Of a DNA stretch of 64,000 nucleotides, positions 36,611 to 45,616 are shown in pieces. Location: positions 1,612,001 to 1,676,000 of the forward strand of contig NZ_BLZR01000001.1 of the NCBI RefSeq assembly GCF_014193895.1, given 5' to 3'. This DNA comes from Clostridium fungisolvens (lineage in GTDB: Bacteria > Bacillota > Clostridia > Clostridiales > Clostridiaceae). The translations under genes and the position numbers were made by a program. Every line of letters starts with the position of its first letter. The first letter of the stretch is position 1. The notes below the pieces were generated by a model, which was given only the letters and a program-made list of their open reading frames with translations, was not told the origin of the DNA and did no database searches.

Positions 36611-37324
36611 ATGAGCGAGAAGAAAATAGGAAAAGTTACTTTATATCTAATGAGACACGGACAAACTATTTTAAACAAGGCTGAAAGAGTGCAAGGTTGG
36701 TGTGATGGAGTACTTACAAAAGAAGGAACAGAAGTTGCTGTAAATGTTGGACTTGGGGTAAGTGATATTAAATTTAAGGCAGTTTATAGCAGTGACCTAG
36801 GTAGAGCTACAAAAACTGCAAAGATTGTAATCAAGGAAAACAGAGCCAGTGATACTTTAGAATTAAGAGAAGTGGAAGGATTAAGAGAAGTATACTTCGG
36901 AAAGTTTGAAGGAGAACTTGAACGAGTTAAGTTCAATGCTATTCTTAATTACCTTAATGTAAGTTCCTTTGAAGAAGCAATAGAAAAATATGATTTTCAA
37001 AAGGAGTATGTAAATTCCATTGCTGCTTTAGATGAAACAAAGGAAGCAGAAGATCATGACACAGCATTAAAAAGAATTATGGAAGCTTTAAAAGAGATAT
37101 GCCTACAAAATTCTAGTGATAGTGATGAAAATGTGCTTGTAGTATCTCATGGAGGGATAATTAGACTAGTTATAAGTTATTTGGATAATAGCTTTGATTT
37201 AAGACATATGGAAAATTCAAGTATATCAAAGATAGTATACAAAGATGGGAATTTTACAGTTGAATCTGTAAATGATACTAGCTATTGTGAAAAAGGTAAA
37301 GCTATGAAGCGTGTAATTAGCTAA
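36611..37324 (+). CDS. Histidine phosphatase (phosphoglycerate mutase-like)
   Basis: 237 residues. The catalytic RHG motif is LMRHGQTILNK (about 16), the second His is in VVSHGGIIRLV (about 180), and SSDLGRATKTA and LREVYFGKFEG fit the family. Substrate unknown; such enzymes range from cofactor-dependent mutases to broad phosphatases. The ATG at 36611 follows TGGAGG. An upstream GTG (36587) is unlikely. Confidence 0.87.
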   Translation: MSEKKIGKVTLYLMRHGQTILNKAERVQGWCDGVLTKEGTEVAVNVGLGVSDIKFKAVYSSDLGRATKTAKIVIKENRASDTLELREVEGLREVYFGKFEGELERVKFNAILNYLNVSSFEEAIEKYDFQKEYVNSIAALDETKEAEDHDTALKRIMEALKEICLQNSSDSDENVLVVSHGGIIRLVISYLDNSFDLRHMENSSISKIVYKDGNFTVESVNDTSYCEKGKAMKRVIS

Positions 37325-37339
37325 TCACAAATATGTTAT

Positions 37340-37382
37340 AAGCATTCTTTTATATTGAAAGATATAAAAGAATGCTTTATTT
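37340..37382 (+). terminator. Intrinsic terminator of the histidine phosphatase gene
   Basis: A 15-bp perfect stem, AAGCATTCTTTTATA with TATAAAAGAATGCTT, then TATTTAT. Confidence 0.8.
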
Positions 37383-37536
37383 ATACTAATAAATCAAACT
37401 CTTATACAATAACTTGCCTCTTTCTATGGAAACAATCACAGCTTAAGCTAAAGAATTTATTAAATATCATTAAGGTGGTTGATAATAACTCATAAAGTGG
37501 TATAATTCATATATATCTTAGTGACGAGGTAACTTT

Positions 37537-37764
37537 ATGAGAGCGGAATTACTGAACAGTATACAAGTATTCCTTATTCTAATATTCTTTATAGGTTTTA
37601 TTGCCTATACTATTAGAGAAGCAAGAAATTGTATAAAAAGATTTAAATATAATTACATAAAGAAGACATATTCAAAAGCTCTAGATTTTTCTAGGTTTAT
37701 GATAAAAGAAAGCTATTTTTCCTATGAAAAATATGACATTTGGCGGTATTGTGAGCTTTTTTAG
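37537..37764 (+). CDS. Small protein with one N-terminal membrane helix
   Basis: 75 residues. One hydrophobic segment (about 8-24, IQVFLILIFFIGFIAYTI) precedes a basic, Tyr-rich tail. GACGAGG precedes the ATG. It starts 46 nt before yidC2 and may be co-transcribed. No family recognised. Confidence 0.5.
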   Translation: MRAELLNSIQVFLILIFFIGFIAYTIREARNCIKRFKYNYIKKTYSKALDFSRFMIKESYFSYEKYDIWRYCELF

Positions 37765-37810
37765 ATGAAGTGATGTATCTTAATATACTTTACTAATTAG
37801 GAGGAAAATT

Positions 37811-38455
37811 ATGAACATCATTTCAAATCTATTAAATTCGATACTTGGTTATTTCTTTAATATAACAGGGGATTTTGGTATAGCTATAATACTCCTTACA
37901 TTAGCGGTGAGGGTAGTGTTAATACCATTATCTTTTAGACAGAAGTTTGGAATGCAGGAACAGCAAAAACTTGCAAAAGGGCTAGAGGAAATAAAAGAAA
38001 AATATAAGGATAATAAAGTAAAATTAGAAAGTGAAACACAAAAATATTATCAGGAAAATTCAAAAAGTATTTTAGGATGTTTAACGAGCTTTCTTCAACT
38101 ACCTATATTTTTTGCATTATACAATGTGATATTAAAGATGCCAATGAGCACGGCAACTATGCTCGTTCCTTGGGTAGCAAGTTTAAAAATGGCAGATAAT
38201 TTCTTCATTATACCTACTGCCTATGTAATATCAGTGTTAATTCCAAACTTACTACCTTATGTACCATTTCTAAGCATAACAACTCAGGCTAAAATTAGTA
38301 AGACTAATATATTAGTATCCAGTATAATGAGTGCAATAATAACTTTTAAAGCTCCTATTGCACTTGGACTATATCTAATAACTACGAGTTTATTTTCTGC
38401 TATAGAAGAAATAATCTTTAGGATTTATGTAAGAAGAAGAGAACTTGTTGCTTAA
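37811..38455 (+). CDS. YidC/OxaA family membrane insertase (secondary copy)
   Basis: 214 residues. Five predicted membrane segments; the YidC core is seen in GDFGIAIILLTLAVRVVLIP with the membrane-groove Arg (about 34), and PIFFALYNVIL (about 97). The primary yidC is normally beside rpmH-rnpA-jag, which are not here, so this is a second homologue. No lipobox. AGGAGG precedes the ATG. Confidence 0.85.
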   Translation: MNIISNLLNSILGYFFNITGDFGIAIILLTLAVRVVLIPLSFRQKFGMQEQQKLAKGLEEIKEKYKDNKVKLESETQKYYQENSKSILGCLTSFLQLPIFFALYNVILKMPMSTATMLVPWVASLKMADNFFIIPTAYVISVLIPNLLPYVPFLSITTQAKISKTNILVSSIMSAIITFKAPIALGLYLITTSLFSAIEEIIFRIYVRRRELVA

Positions 38456-38484
38456 AAATCTAATTATTAATATATAAAACTTTT

Positions 38485-38528
38485 AACATCTCACTATTCA
38501 AAATCATTAGTGAGATGTTTTGTTTTTT
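38485..38528 (+). terminator. Intrinsic terminator after yidC homologue
   Basis: AACATCTCACTA (38485-38496) pairs with TAGTGAGATGTT (38508-38519), followed by TTTGTTTTTT. Confidence 0.88.
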
Positions 38529-38671
38529 ACTTTGAAAAAAATATAAGCATTAGTTTAAAACCAGAGCAAGTTTCATTATTTTGTAAAGCCTTTAACAGAA
38601 AAGTATATTTTGTATGATATAATGTTAGGGTGAAAAATTTATTACACTTTTTTTATATGAGGTAAATGAGT

Positions 38672-39523
38672 ATGTTATATATAGATAAAGACAAATTTAA
38701 TAAGGAGCTAAAAGCTGATTGTAAAAACTGTTTCGGCTTGTGCTGTATAGCTTTGTACTTTTCAGCTTCAGATGGTTTTCCAACCAACAAAGAGGCAGGT
38801 AAGCCTTGCATAAATTTAAAGGAGGATTTTACCTGTTCTGTTCATACGAGTCTTATAGGTAAGGGACTTAAAGGCTGTACTGCATATGAATGCTTTGGTG
38901 CAGGTCAAAAGATAGCTCAAGTAACTTATGATGGAGAAGACTGGCGTAAAGTACCTGAAGTTTCCAAGCAAATGTTCGAAGCTTTTCTAGTAATGAGACA
39001 GCTTCATGAAATGTTATGGTATCTAACTGAAGCTTTTAATATTCATAATGAGAGTCAAATAAAACAAGAAATAGGATTATTAATTAATAGAACAGAGGAG
39101 ATTACGCTTCTGGATGCTGAAGAACTTTTAAAACTTGATGTAGAAGCTCATAGAAATAAGGTTAATATGTTTCTTAGAAATACCAGTGAGATGGTGCGTA
39201 ATAATGCTAAAAATGTAGGGAAATATAGCGGTAAAAAGAGAAGGCCAAGTGCTAAAAGGTTTGACTATTTCGGTACTGATATGAGGAACATGGATCTTAA
39301 AGGTGCAGATCTGAGAGGTACATGTCTAATTGCTGCAAATCTTAAAGGTGTTGACTTGAGTGGAGCAGATTTAATAGGAGCAGACCTAAGAGACGCTGAT
39401 CTTTGCGGCTCAAATCTTGGAGATGCAATATTTCTTAATCAAGCGCAAATAAATGCAGCAAAGGGAGATGTTAGTACAACACTTCCATTGAGGGTAGTAC
39501 GTCCAAGTCATTGGATTAAGTAA
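38672..39523 (+). CDS. Cys-rich N-terminal domain fused to pentapeptide repeats
   Basis: 283 residues. An N-terminal domain has CKNCFGLCC (about 17-25) with further Cys at about 50, 60, 73 and 79, a likely metal or Fe-S site. An alpha-helical middle (about 95-190) leads to a C-terminal pentapeptide-repeat helix (about 205-260; MDLKGADLRGTCLIAANLKG starts it). ATG 38672 is preferred over 38666 by spacing from GAGG. Function unknown; pentapeptide proteins sometimes protect gyrase, but the repeat domain here is short. Confidence 0.8.
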   Translation: MLYIDKDKFNKELKADCKNCFGLCCIALYFSASDGFPTNKEAGKPCINLKEDFTCSVHTSLIGKGLKGCTAYECFGAGQKIAQVTYDGEDWRKVPEVSKQMFEAFLVMRQLHEMLWYLTEAFNIHNESQIKQEIGLLINRTEEITLLDAEELLKLDVEAHRNKVNMFLRNTSEMVRNNAKNVGKYSGKKRRPSAKRFDYFGTDMRNMDLKGADLRGTCLIAANLKGVDLSGADLIGADLRDADLCGSNLGDAIFLNQAQINAAKGDVSTTLPLRVVRPSHWIK

Positions 39524-39592
39524 TTAAAAAAAGATTTAAAATGAACTTTTTATTTAAGAGCACTTTATATTTACAATTTTAAGGCAGTTTAA

Positions 39593-39639
39593 AACATCGT
39601 AAAATTTAAAAGTTAGGATTTTACGATGTTGTTATTTTT
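39593..39639. terminator. Bidirectional terminator between convergent genes
   Basis: AACATCGTAAAAT pairs with ATTTTACGATGTT (39593-39605, 39618-39630), with T-rich sequence after it on the plus strand. It separates the pentapeptide gene from hxlR. Confidence 0.8.
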
Positions 39640-39658
39640 ATAATCTATTATATTAAAG

Positions 39659-40018
39659 TTAGTCTGTAGCATCGGATTGCTTACAAGCTTCATCTAGGTG
39701 AGGGTAATATTTAACAGACCAAGATTCAATTTCTTTAATAATTTTAGTTAAATCTTTTCCTTTGTCAGTAAGGAAATACTCAACCTTTGGAGGGATTTCT
39801 GCATAAACCTTCTTATCTACTAAATCTTCAACTTCCAATTCCTTAAGCTTTTCATTTAGTACCTTCTGACTTATGCCTTTAGTAATCCGTTGAAGTTCTA
39901 AAAATCTTTTAGGCTCATCGTATAAATGACAAAGCAAAACAGCTTTCCACTTACCTCTAATAAAATCCATAGCAAAATCTAATAAGCAAACATATTTTTT
40001 GCCATTATAACTAATCAT
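39659..40018 (-). CDS. HxlR family transcriptional regulator
   Basis: 119-residue winged-helix regulator. LDFAMDFIRGKWKAVLLCHL (N-terminal Cys-containing) and RFLELQRITKGISQKVLNEK identify HxlR/YodB. Cys at about residue 11 is the typical redox-sensing position in this family. It is divergent from the iron-sulfur flavoprotein at 40352. Paired palindromic sites lie between them, so it probably represses that gene. Confidence 0.92.
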   Translation of the reverse strand: MISYNGKKYVCLLDFAMDFIRGKWKAVLLCHLYDEPKRFLELQRITKGISQKVLNEKLKELEVEDLVDKKVYAEIPPKVEYFLTDKGKDLTKIIKEIESWSVKYYPHLDEACKQSDATD

Positions 40019-40242
40019 TCAATTACCTACTTTCAACCTTTTGATTCAATTTGCTAAAAATACAATTATTAAAAAATTTTAATTTCAATAATACTAAACA
40101 GGATCAAGTTCGATTAAATACTAATTAGAATTACAGTATATATTAAGCAAGCTCATAATTGCAAATCCAGTGATAAAAATATATGTAGTCTGATAATAGT
40201 ATAAAATTTAGTTCTCCTTAAAACATAGAGAACATCATAAAT

Positions 40243-40310
40243 CTTACTAAAAAGTAAGTCATCTAACTAAAAAGTGCGTACTTGTGCCTTAATTTACTGA
40301 ACCATATAAT
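40243..40310 (+). promoter_or_regulatory. Tandem HxlR-type operators and promoter of the flavoprotein gene
   Basis: CTTACTAAAAAGTAAG (40243-40258) is a perfect palindrome with an AAAA centre. CTAACTAAAAAGTGCG (40263-40278) is a related copy exactly 20 bp on. They abut TTGTGC (40282-40287), which is 17 bp from TATAAT (40305-40310). Repressor at these sites would block the promoter. The rest of the 40019-40351 gap has no gene. Confidence 0.7.
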
Positions 40311-40351
40311 AAGCACATGATTTTAAATTAAAGTGTGTGGAGGTATTAAGT

Positions 40352-40987
40352 ATGAAAGTTGTAGCTTTTAATGGGAGTCCAAAAAAAAATGGGAATACTT
40401 ATGAGGCAATTAAGGCAGTGGCTGCTGAATTAGAAAAGGAAAATATAGAGGTAGAAATTATTCATGTTGGTAATAAGACAATTCGTGGATGTATGGATTG
40501 TGGTGGATGCAGCAGGAATATGAATGAAAGATGTGTAATGCAGAATGATGAAGTCAATGACTGGATTCAAAAAATGAAGGAAGCTGATGGGATTATTTTA
40601 GGATCACCTGTACATTATGCTGCTATACCAGGAACTATGAAGTCATTTCTAGATAGAGCATTTTACGTTACGTCCATTAATAATGGAATGCTTAGACATA
40701 AGGTTGGTGCAAGTGTTGTGGCTGTAAGAAGAGCTGGAGGAGTTCCTGTGTTCAATCAGTTAAATAATTATTTAAATTATTCTGAAATGTTAATGCCTAC
40801 ATCTAATTATTGGAATGTAGTCAATGGAACAGCACCTGGAGAAGCACTACAAGATGAAGAGGGAATGCAAATTATGAGTGTATTAGGTAAAAATATGGCA
40901 TGGTTATTAAAGCTTGTTAAGGCAGGGGCAGGTACCGTAGAAGAAAATAAAAGAGAAGATAAAATATATACTAATTTTATAAGATAA
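40352..40987 (+). CDS. Iron-sulfur flavoprotein / NADPH-dependent FMN reductase family
   Basis: 211 residues. Flavodoxin-like fold with NGSPKKNGNT (FMN phosphate loop, about 6-15) and the Cys cluster CMDCGGCSRNMNERC (C-x2-C-x2-C-x7-C, about 47-61), which matches the compact 4Fe-4S motif of Isf proteins. SPVHYAAIPGTMKSFLDR is the second flavin loop. ATG 40352 follows GGAGGT. Redox or electrophile detoxification is inferred from the HxlR partner. Confidence 0.88.
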   Translation: MKVVAFNGSPKKNGNTYEAIKAVAAELEKENIEVEIIHVGNKTIRGCMDCGGCSRNMNERCVMQNDEVNDWIQKMKEADGIILGSPVHYAAIPGTMKSFLDRAFYVTSINNGMLRHKVGASVVAVRRAGGVPVFNQLNNYLNYSEMLMPTSNYWNVVNGTAPGEALQDEEGMQIMSVLGKNMAWLLKLVKAGAGTVEENKREDKIYTNFIR

Positions 40988-41099
40988 GTATTTTTGTAGA
41001 ATATTTTCATTTTTCTTTAGATTAACTAGAAACTTATTCTGGAAAAAGTACTACAGTGATATAATTCAAAGTAGTATAAAAGTTAGGAGTGAGGAAATA

Positions 41100-42224
41100 G
41101 TGAGAGAAAATGAAAAATTGAAGATACAAAAATTATGTGATATAGAAAATTTAAAAGTTCATGGAAGGACCACTGGATGTATTTCACCTCTTACATTATT
41201 CTGGACAGGTAGTGCTATTGAATTGAACGCAAAAGGTACAGAACTTTGGATTGAAGTAGAGGTTGACTATGATGTCTGTGAACCTTGGATTAGTATAGTT
41301 ATTAATTCAGTTCCTGTAAGTAGACAAATGCTAGTAGCGGGAAGATATTGGATTTGCATATTTAGAGGAATGAATAAAGATGTCATAAAAAATATTAAGG
41401 TAGTGAAAGATGTACAGGCTATGAGCGAAGATCCAGAATGTTTAATGCAAATACATGCAGTAAAGTTTGATGGAGAGTTCTTTCCAGTAGAAGAAAAACA
41501 ATATAAGATTGAATTTATAGGAGATAGCATAACCTCTGGTGAAGGAGCAATAGGAAGTAAAGCTGAAGATGATTGGATTCCTATGTGGTTTAGCGCCATA
41601 GATAATTATTGCAATCTTACATCAGAAGCTATAAATGCAGATTATAGGATTATTTCTCAAAGTGGTTGGGGAGTATATACAAGCTGGGATAATAATCCTT
41701 ATTACAATATACCTAAATATTATAGTAAGGTATGCGGATTGCTTACTGGGGGGGAAAACGAAAGTTTAGGGGCATTTAAAGAAAATGATTTTGATTCCTG
41801 GCAACCAGATGTTGTAGTGGTTAATCTTGGGACAAATGATTCAGGAGCATTCAATAATCCAGAATGGAAAGATGAAATAAGTGGTAAGACTCATAAGCAA
41901 CGATTGAATGAAGATGGTACTTATAATAGAGAAGATTTACAAGCCTTTGAGGAGGCAGTTTATAATTTTCTAGTTCAGATTAGAAAATATAATAAGAAAG
42001 CTCAAATTATATGGGCATATGGAATGCTTGGTATACCTATGATGCCAGCTATCTATCGAGCTGTAGACATCTATGTTAAAGCAACAAAAGATAACAAGGT
42101 AACTGTATTCCAACTTCCAAACACCACAGAAGAAACAGTTGGCGCAAGGAATCACCCTGGCTTGTTATCTCATAAAAAAGCAGCAATAGAACTAAGTGGA
42201 TATATAAAAGAGTTGTTGAAATAA
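41100..42224 (+). CDS. CE2-like SGNH/GDSL esterase
   Basis: 374 residues. An N-terminal beta domain (about 1-130) precedes an SGNH hydrolase domain: block I FIGDSITSGEG (about 142), block III VVNLGTNDSG (about 240) and block V NHPGLLSHKKAA (about 353). This two-domain order is that of family 2 carbohydrate esterases, which deacetylate plant polysaccharides. No signal peptide is seen, so it probably acts inside the cell. GTG start with GAGTGAGG upstream. Confidence 0.85.
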   Translation: MRENEKLKIQKLCDIENLKVHGRTTGCISPLTLFWTGSAIELNAKGTELWIEVEVDYDVCEPWISIVINSVPVSRQMLVAGRYWICIFRGMNKDVIKNIKVVKDVQAMSEDPECLMQIHAVKFDGEFFPVEEKQYKIEFIGDSITSGEGAIGSKAEDDWIPMWFSAIDNYCNLTSEAINADYRIISQSGWGVYTSWDNNPYYNIPKYYSKVCGLLTGGENESLGAFKENDFDSWQPDVVVVNLGTNDSGAFNNPEWKDEISGKTHKQRLNEDGTYNREDLQAFEEAVYNFLVQIRKYNKKAQIIWAYGMLGIPMMPAIYRAVDIYVKATKDNKVTVFQLPNTTEETVGARNHPGLLSHKKAAIELSGYIKELLK

Positions 42225-42290
42225 CATTAGTATAAAGACAAAAACTTTGATTGATAGCTTATATAAATAAGTTTTTAGTGTAGATAATAT

Positions 42291-42322
42291 AAGAATTCTC
42301 ATAATAATGAGGGTTCTTATTT
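42291..42322 (+). terminator. Intrinsic terminator of the esterase gene
   Basis: AAGAATTCTCAT (42291-42302) pairs with ATGAGGGTTCTT (42307-42318) with two G-U pairs. ATTTAC follows and repeat copy D1 begins. Confidence 0.75.
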
Positions 42323-42324
42323 AC

Positions 42325-42509
42325 TGTATAGGAAAGTTTGAAATTTTTTATTAGCTAAACCTAGTAATATCAAGGGTTTAGAACAGCTGTTTAGGGTTAA
42401 CAGTAAAAAAAAAATCATATCCGCGTGCCAGATTTTCCTCATATACATTCTGAAAGGCAGATGCGTTAAAAAGGCTCACTGAAGAAGGTCGCTTCAGCGA
42501 CTTTTTTAT
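42325..42509 (+). repeat. Terminator-linked repeat, complete copy D1
   Basis: 185 bp, the same length as copy C. It starts TGTATAGGAAAG, has TTAACAGTAAAAAAAAAA opposite the left junction, the CGCGTGCC...GGCAGATGCG hairpin with a conserved TTTTCCTCATATACATTC loop (20 bases or fewer shown), and a terminal hairpin GTCGCTTCAGCGAC with T7. Copy D2 follows without a gap. Confidence 0.85.
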
Positions 42510-42662
42510 TGTAAAGAAAGGCATCAGGTTTCTATGAATGTTAAAGCTACATACTTAAATGGTTTTAGAAATCCTTTGGCTATTCAATAAAAAATAAAAA
42601 TTATGCGCCTGTAAGGTTTCTAATGTATATCCTTAAAGGAAGATGAATAAAAAAGTGAGCTT
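42510..42662 (+). repeat. Terminator-linked repeat, diverged tandem copy D2
   Basis: Starts TGTAAAGAAAG right after the D1 T-tract, then ACTTAAATGGTTTTAGAA, TTGGCTATTCAATAAAAAAT, TTATGCGCCTG and a decayed right part ending near AAAAAAGTGAGC. From 42663 to the ABC gene at 42938 a GCCGG-type short inverted repeat (AACCGGCTG/CAATCGGTT, 42737-42773) is the only other structure. Confidence 0.7.
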
Positions 42663-42937
42663 TATAGGTTGTTACAAAAAGCAGTTACATATATTGACAA
42701 CTAAGTAAAAGCAAACTACAATGAAAAAGTAGCGATGAACCGGCTGTTTACATCTTTTTATGCAATCGGTTGCATTTTATTGTGAGTAATAAATAAAAAT
42801 ATTTGTGACTAAGTAATAAGCACTAGCAATATTAAGAAACTAATAATATTTAATAAATATGTGCTTCAATATAAGTTGTTAAAGAACAATAAGGTTAGTA
42901 GAGTTATCTTTATATGTTGAAGCTAGGAGGTTAATAC

Positions 42938-43945
42938 ATGATCGTATTAGAGAATGTTTGTAAAGAATTTAAAACAGTAAAGAAGCAAGAAGGGCTTAAG
43001 GGAGCATTTAAAGGATTATTCTCAAGAGATTATACTTTGAAAAAGGCAGTTGACAACATGACCTTCACAATAAATAAAGGTGAGATAGTAGGTTATATAG
43101 GCGCTAATGGTGCAGGTAAGTCTACCACAATAAAGATGATGACTGGAATACTTACACCCTCCAGCGGCAAAGTCACTGTAGATGGTATAGTGCCATATGA
43201 AAATAGGACAGAAAATGCAAAGAAAATAGGAGTAGTTTTTGGACAAAGAACTCAGCTTTGGTGGGACTTAGCCTTAAGAGAAACCTTCACCGTGTTGAAA
43301 GAAATATATGAAGTTTCAAATGAGGATTTTGAGTATAGGATGAAGTTTTTGGACGACGTATTGGGACTTGGCGAATTCATGGCAACACCTGTAAGAAGTC
43401 TTTCCTTAGGTCAAAGAATGAGGGCCGATCTTGCAGCATCACTTCTTCATAACCCTAAAATATTATATCTAGATGAACCAACCATTGGACTTGATGTAAT
43501 GGTCAAGGAAAAAGTAAGAAAAGCCATTAAGGAAATAAATAAAGAATTTGGCACAACCGTTATATTAACTACTCATGATCTAAATGATATTGAAGAACTT
43601 TGTAACAGAATAATAATTATAGATAATGGTAAGAAAATCTATGATGGAAGCATTGAAGCAATAAAGAGTACCTTTGGGTACATGAGTCAAGTAGAGATTA
43701 AAGTAAAAAGTACTGAAGTGTTTAAAAGTTTTGACATTAATAAGTCACTAAATTTCTCAAAGGAAGACTTATTTATAGAAGAAGGGGATGGCTCAGTAAT
43801 AGTAACCTTTAACAAAAATAAAATCCCTGTATCAGATATAATATATGTAATTATGAAAGAGTGCCCAGTAATAGATGTATCAATCAAAGAAACAAGCATA
43901 GAGGAGATAATTAAGAAGATATATAGGAATGAGGTGAGCGTTTAA
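42938..43945 (+). CDS. ABC-2 type exporter ATP-binding protein
   Basis: 335 residues. Walker A GANGAGKST (about 59), Q-loop VFGQRTQLWWDLA (about 101), signature LSLGQRMRADLAA (about 158), Walker B ILYLDEPTIGLD (about 177), then a C-terminal extension of about 100 residues. The QRTQLWWDL form is typical of the group paired with DUF990-type permeases. The stop overlaps the next start (TAATG). Confidence 0.92.
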   Translation: MIVLENVCKEFKTVKKQEGLKGAFKGLFSRDYTLKKAVDNMTFTINKGEIVGYIGANGAGKSTTIKMMTGILTPSSGKVTVDGIVPYENRTENAKKIGVVFGQRTQLWWDLALRETFTVLKEIYEVSNEDFEYRMKFLDDVLGLGEFMATPVRSLSLGQRMRADLAASLLHNPKILYLDEPTIGLDVMVKEKVRKAIKEINKEFGTTVILTTHDLNDIEELCNRIIIIDNGKKIYDGSIEAIKSTFGYMSQVEIKVKSTEVFKSFDINKSLNFSKEDLFIEEGDGSVIVTFNKNKIPVSDIIYVIMKECPVIDVSIKETSIEEIIKKIYRNEVSV

Positions 43946-44763
43946 TGAAAAGGTTAGCAAAAGTCTATATGCCTTTCTTAAAATGTTCTATTCAAAGATT
44001 TGTAGCCTATAGAGCAAATGTGTACATGTTCATATTAGGAAATATAATAGCGACCTTTGTAGTTTATTATCTTTGGAAAGCTATCTTTGCTAATTCTCCT
44101 CAAGGAGTTATGTATGGTTTTACAGCTGCTGAGATGGCTTTATATGTATTTATGAGTAGGATAACAGCTGGAATATTAGATAATAATGCAACTTATTTTG
44201 TAGGAGGAGAAGTTAGGGACGGATCCATAGCTATGTCGTTAATCAAGCCTATAAATTTCATGGGAAGAGTGCTTTTTCAATGCTTTGGAGGAACAGCAGC
44301 TTTTCTAATATTTGCAGCTGTACCTTTATGGGTAATATTGTTGATTGTGAGATATATAACTATTGGAGAGCTTCCACCGGATATAATGACTTTAGGATTA
44401 TATTTAATTAGTTGCATATTAGCATATTTTGTTCTCTTTTTCTTTAACTATTGCGTTGGGTTACTGGCCTTTACTTTTACAAATCTGTGGGGTATCTCTC
44501 AAATACAAGCAGCAGTTATTGAATTTTGCTCAGGGTCTCTAATACCATTAGTGTTTTTTCCACACTGGTTTCAGAATGTATTGAAGTTTGTACCTTTTTC
44601 ATCGATGAATTATACTCCCATAATGATATATCTAGGAAAGATAAAAGGCTATGAAATCCTAAGTAGTTTATTAGTTCAAGTGGTTTGGATAGTTCTACTT
44701 GCTCTCTTAAGCACTTTCATGTGGAATAGATCAATGAAGAAACTAACCATACTTGGAGGTTGA
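43945..44763 (+). CDS. ABC-2 family permease (DUF990-like), first subunit
   Basis: 272 residues, six predicted membrane segments. GGEVRDGSIAMSLIKPIN (about 91) is the conserved cytoplasmic motif of the family, equivalent to the FDRYLVRPIN of the next gene. Overlaps the ATPase gene by one base. Exports an unknown substrate as part of a three-gene transporter. Confidence 0.88.
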   Translation: MKRLAKVYMPFLKCSIQRFVAYRANVYMFILGNIIATFVVYYLWKAIFANSPQGVMYGFTAAEMALYVFMSRITAGILDNNATYFVGGEVRDGSIAMSLIKPINFMGRVLFQCFGGTAAFLIFAAVPLWVILLIVRYITIGELPPDIMTLGLYLISCILAYFVLFFFNYCVGLLAFTFTNLWGISQIQAAVIEFCSGSLIPLVFFPHWFQNVLKFVPFSSMNYTPIMIYLGKIKGYEILSSLLVQVVWIVLLALLSTFMWNRSMKKLTILGG

Positions 44764-44767
44764 TGTT

Positions 44768-45556
44768 ATGAGATATGTTAAGCTTTATAAAAAGTTTTTA
44801 ATCCAATATTTAAAGAGCCTAATGGAATATAAAGTGGATTTTTTCTTTGGGTTGTTCGGATTTTTCTTAATCCAAGCCTCTGGTATAGCTTTTATTAACC
44901 TAGTATTTAACAATATCCCAACCCTGAATGGGTGGAGTTATTATGATATGTTATTTATCTACGGATTTGCACAGTTACCTAGAGGGATAGATCATTTAAT
45001 TATGGATAACATTTGGATTTTTGCAAGAGATATGGTGATTCAAGGAACATTTGATAGATATTTAGTAAGACCGATAAACCCATTTTTTCAAATGATATCT
45101 GAGAGATTTCAACCTGATGCCTTTGGAGAAATTATTGTAGGAATAGTGATTTTAGCTATTTCAGTACCTAAGATAAATATCTCTATATCTATATTGAATA
45201 TACTAATTTTCATAATATTAGTATTTGCTGGATCGGTAATCTATACCTCCATAAAGTTGTTTTTTGCATCCTTTGCTTTTTGGATTAAAAATTCTATAAA
45301 CCTTGTTTTTATGGTTTATAACATCAGTACTTTTGCAAAATATCCAATAAGTATTTATCCAAGGGCAATAAGTATTGTAGTTCAGTTTATTGTTCCTTTT
45401 GCTTTTACCGCATTTGTTCCTGCAGAATATATGTTAGGTAAGGTCAGTTTTGTTTATGGAGTAGGAGGAACCATACTTTGTGCAGGCGTGGCCTGGATAC
45501 TTGCATATGGACTCTGGAATCGAGGAATTAAGAGTTATGAGAGTTCAGGAAGTTAG
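44768..45556 (+). CDS. ABC-2 family permease (DUF990-like), second subunit
   Basis: 262 residues, six predicted membrane segments, with VIQGTFDRYLVRPINPFFQ (about 93). ATG 44768 has TTGGAGG at good spacing. An in-frame GTG-type start five codons upstream would overlap the previous gene. Completes the exporter; terminator downstream. Confidence 0.88.
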   Translation: MRYVKLYKKFLIQYLKSLMEYKVDFFFGLFGFFLIQASGIAFINLVFNNIPTLNGWSYYDMLFIYGFAQLPRGIDHLIMDNIWIFARDMVIQGTFDRYLVRPINPFFQMISERFQPDAFGEIIVGIVILAISVPKINISISILNILIFIILVFAGSVIYTSIKLFFASFAFWIKNSINLVFMVYNISTFAKYPISIYPRAISIVVQFIVPFAFTAFVPAEYMLGKVSFVYGVGGTILCAGVAWILAYGLWNRGIKSYESSGS

Positions 45557-45616
45557 TCTATAGATAAGCCTGTTCCAAATAAAATCTCTAAATAAGATAT
45601 AATGCCTATACTTTTA

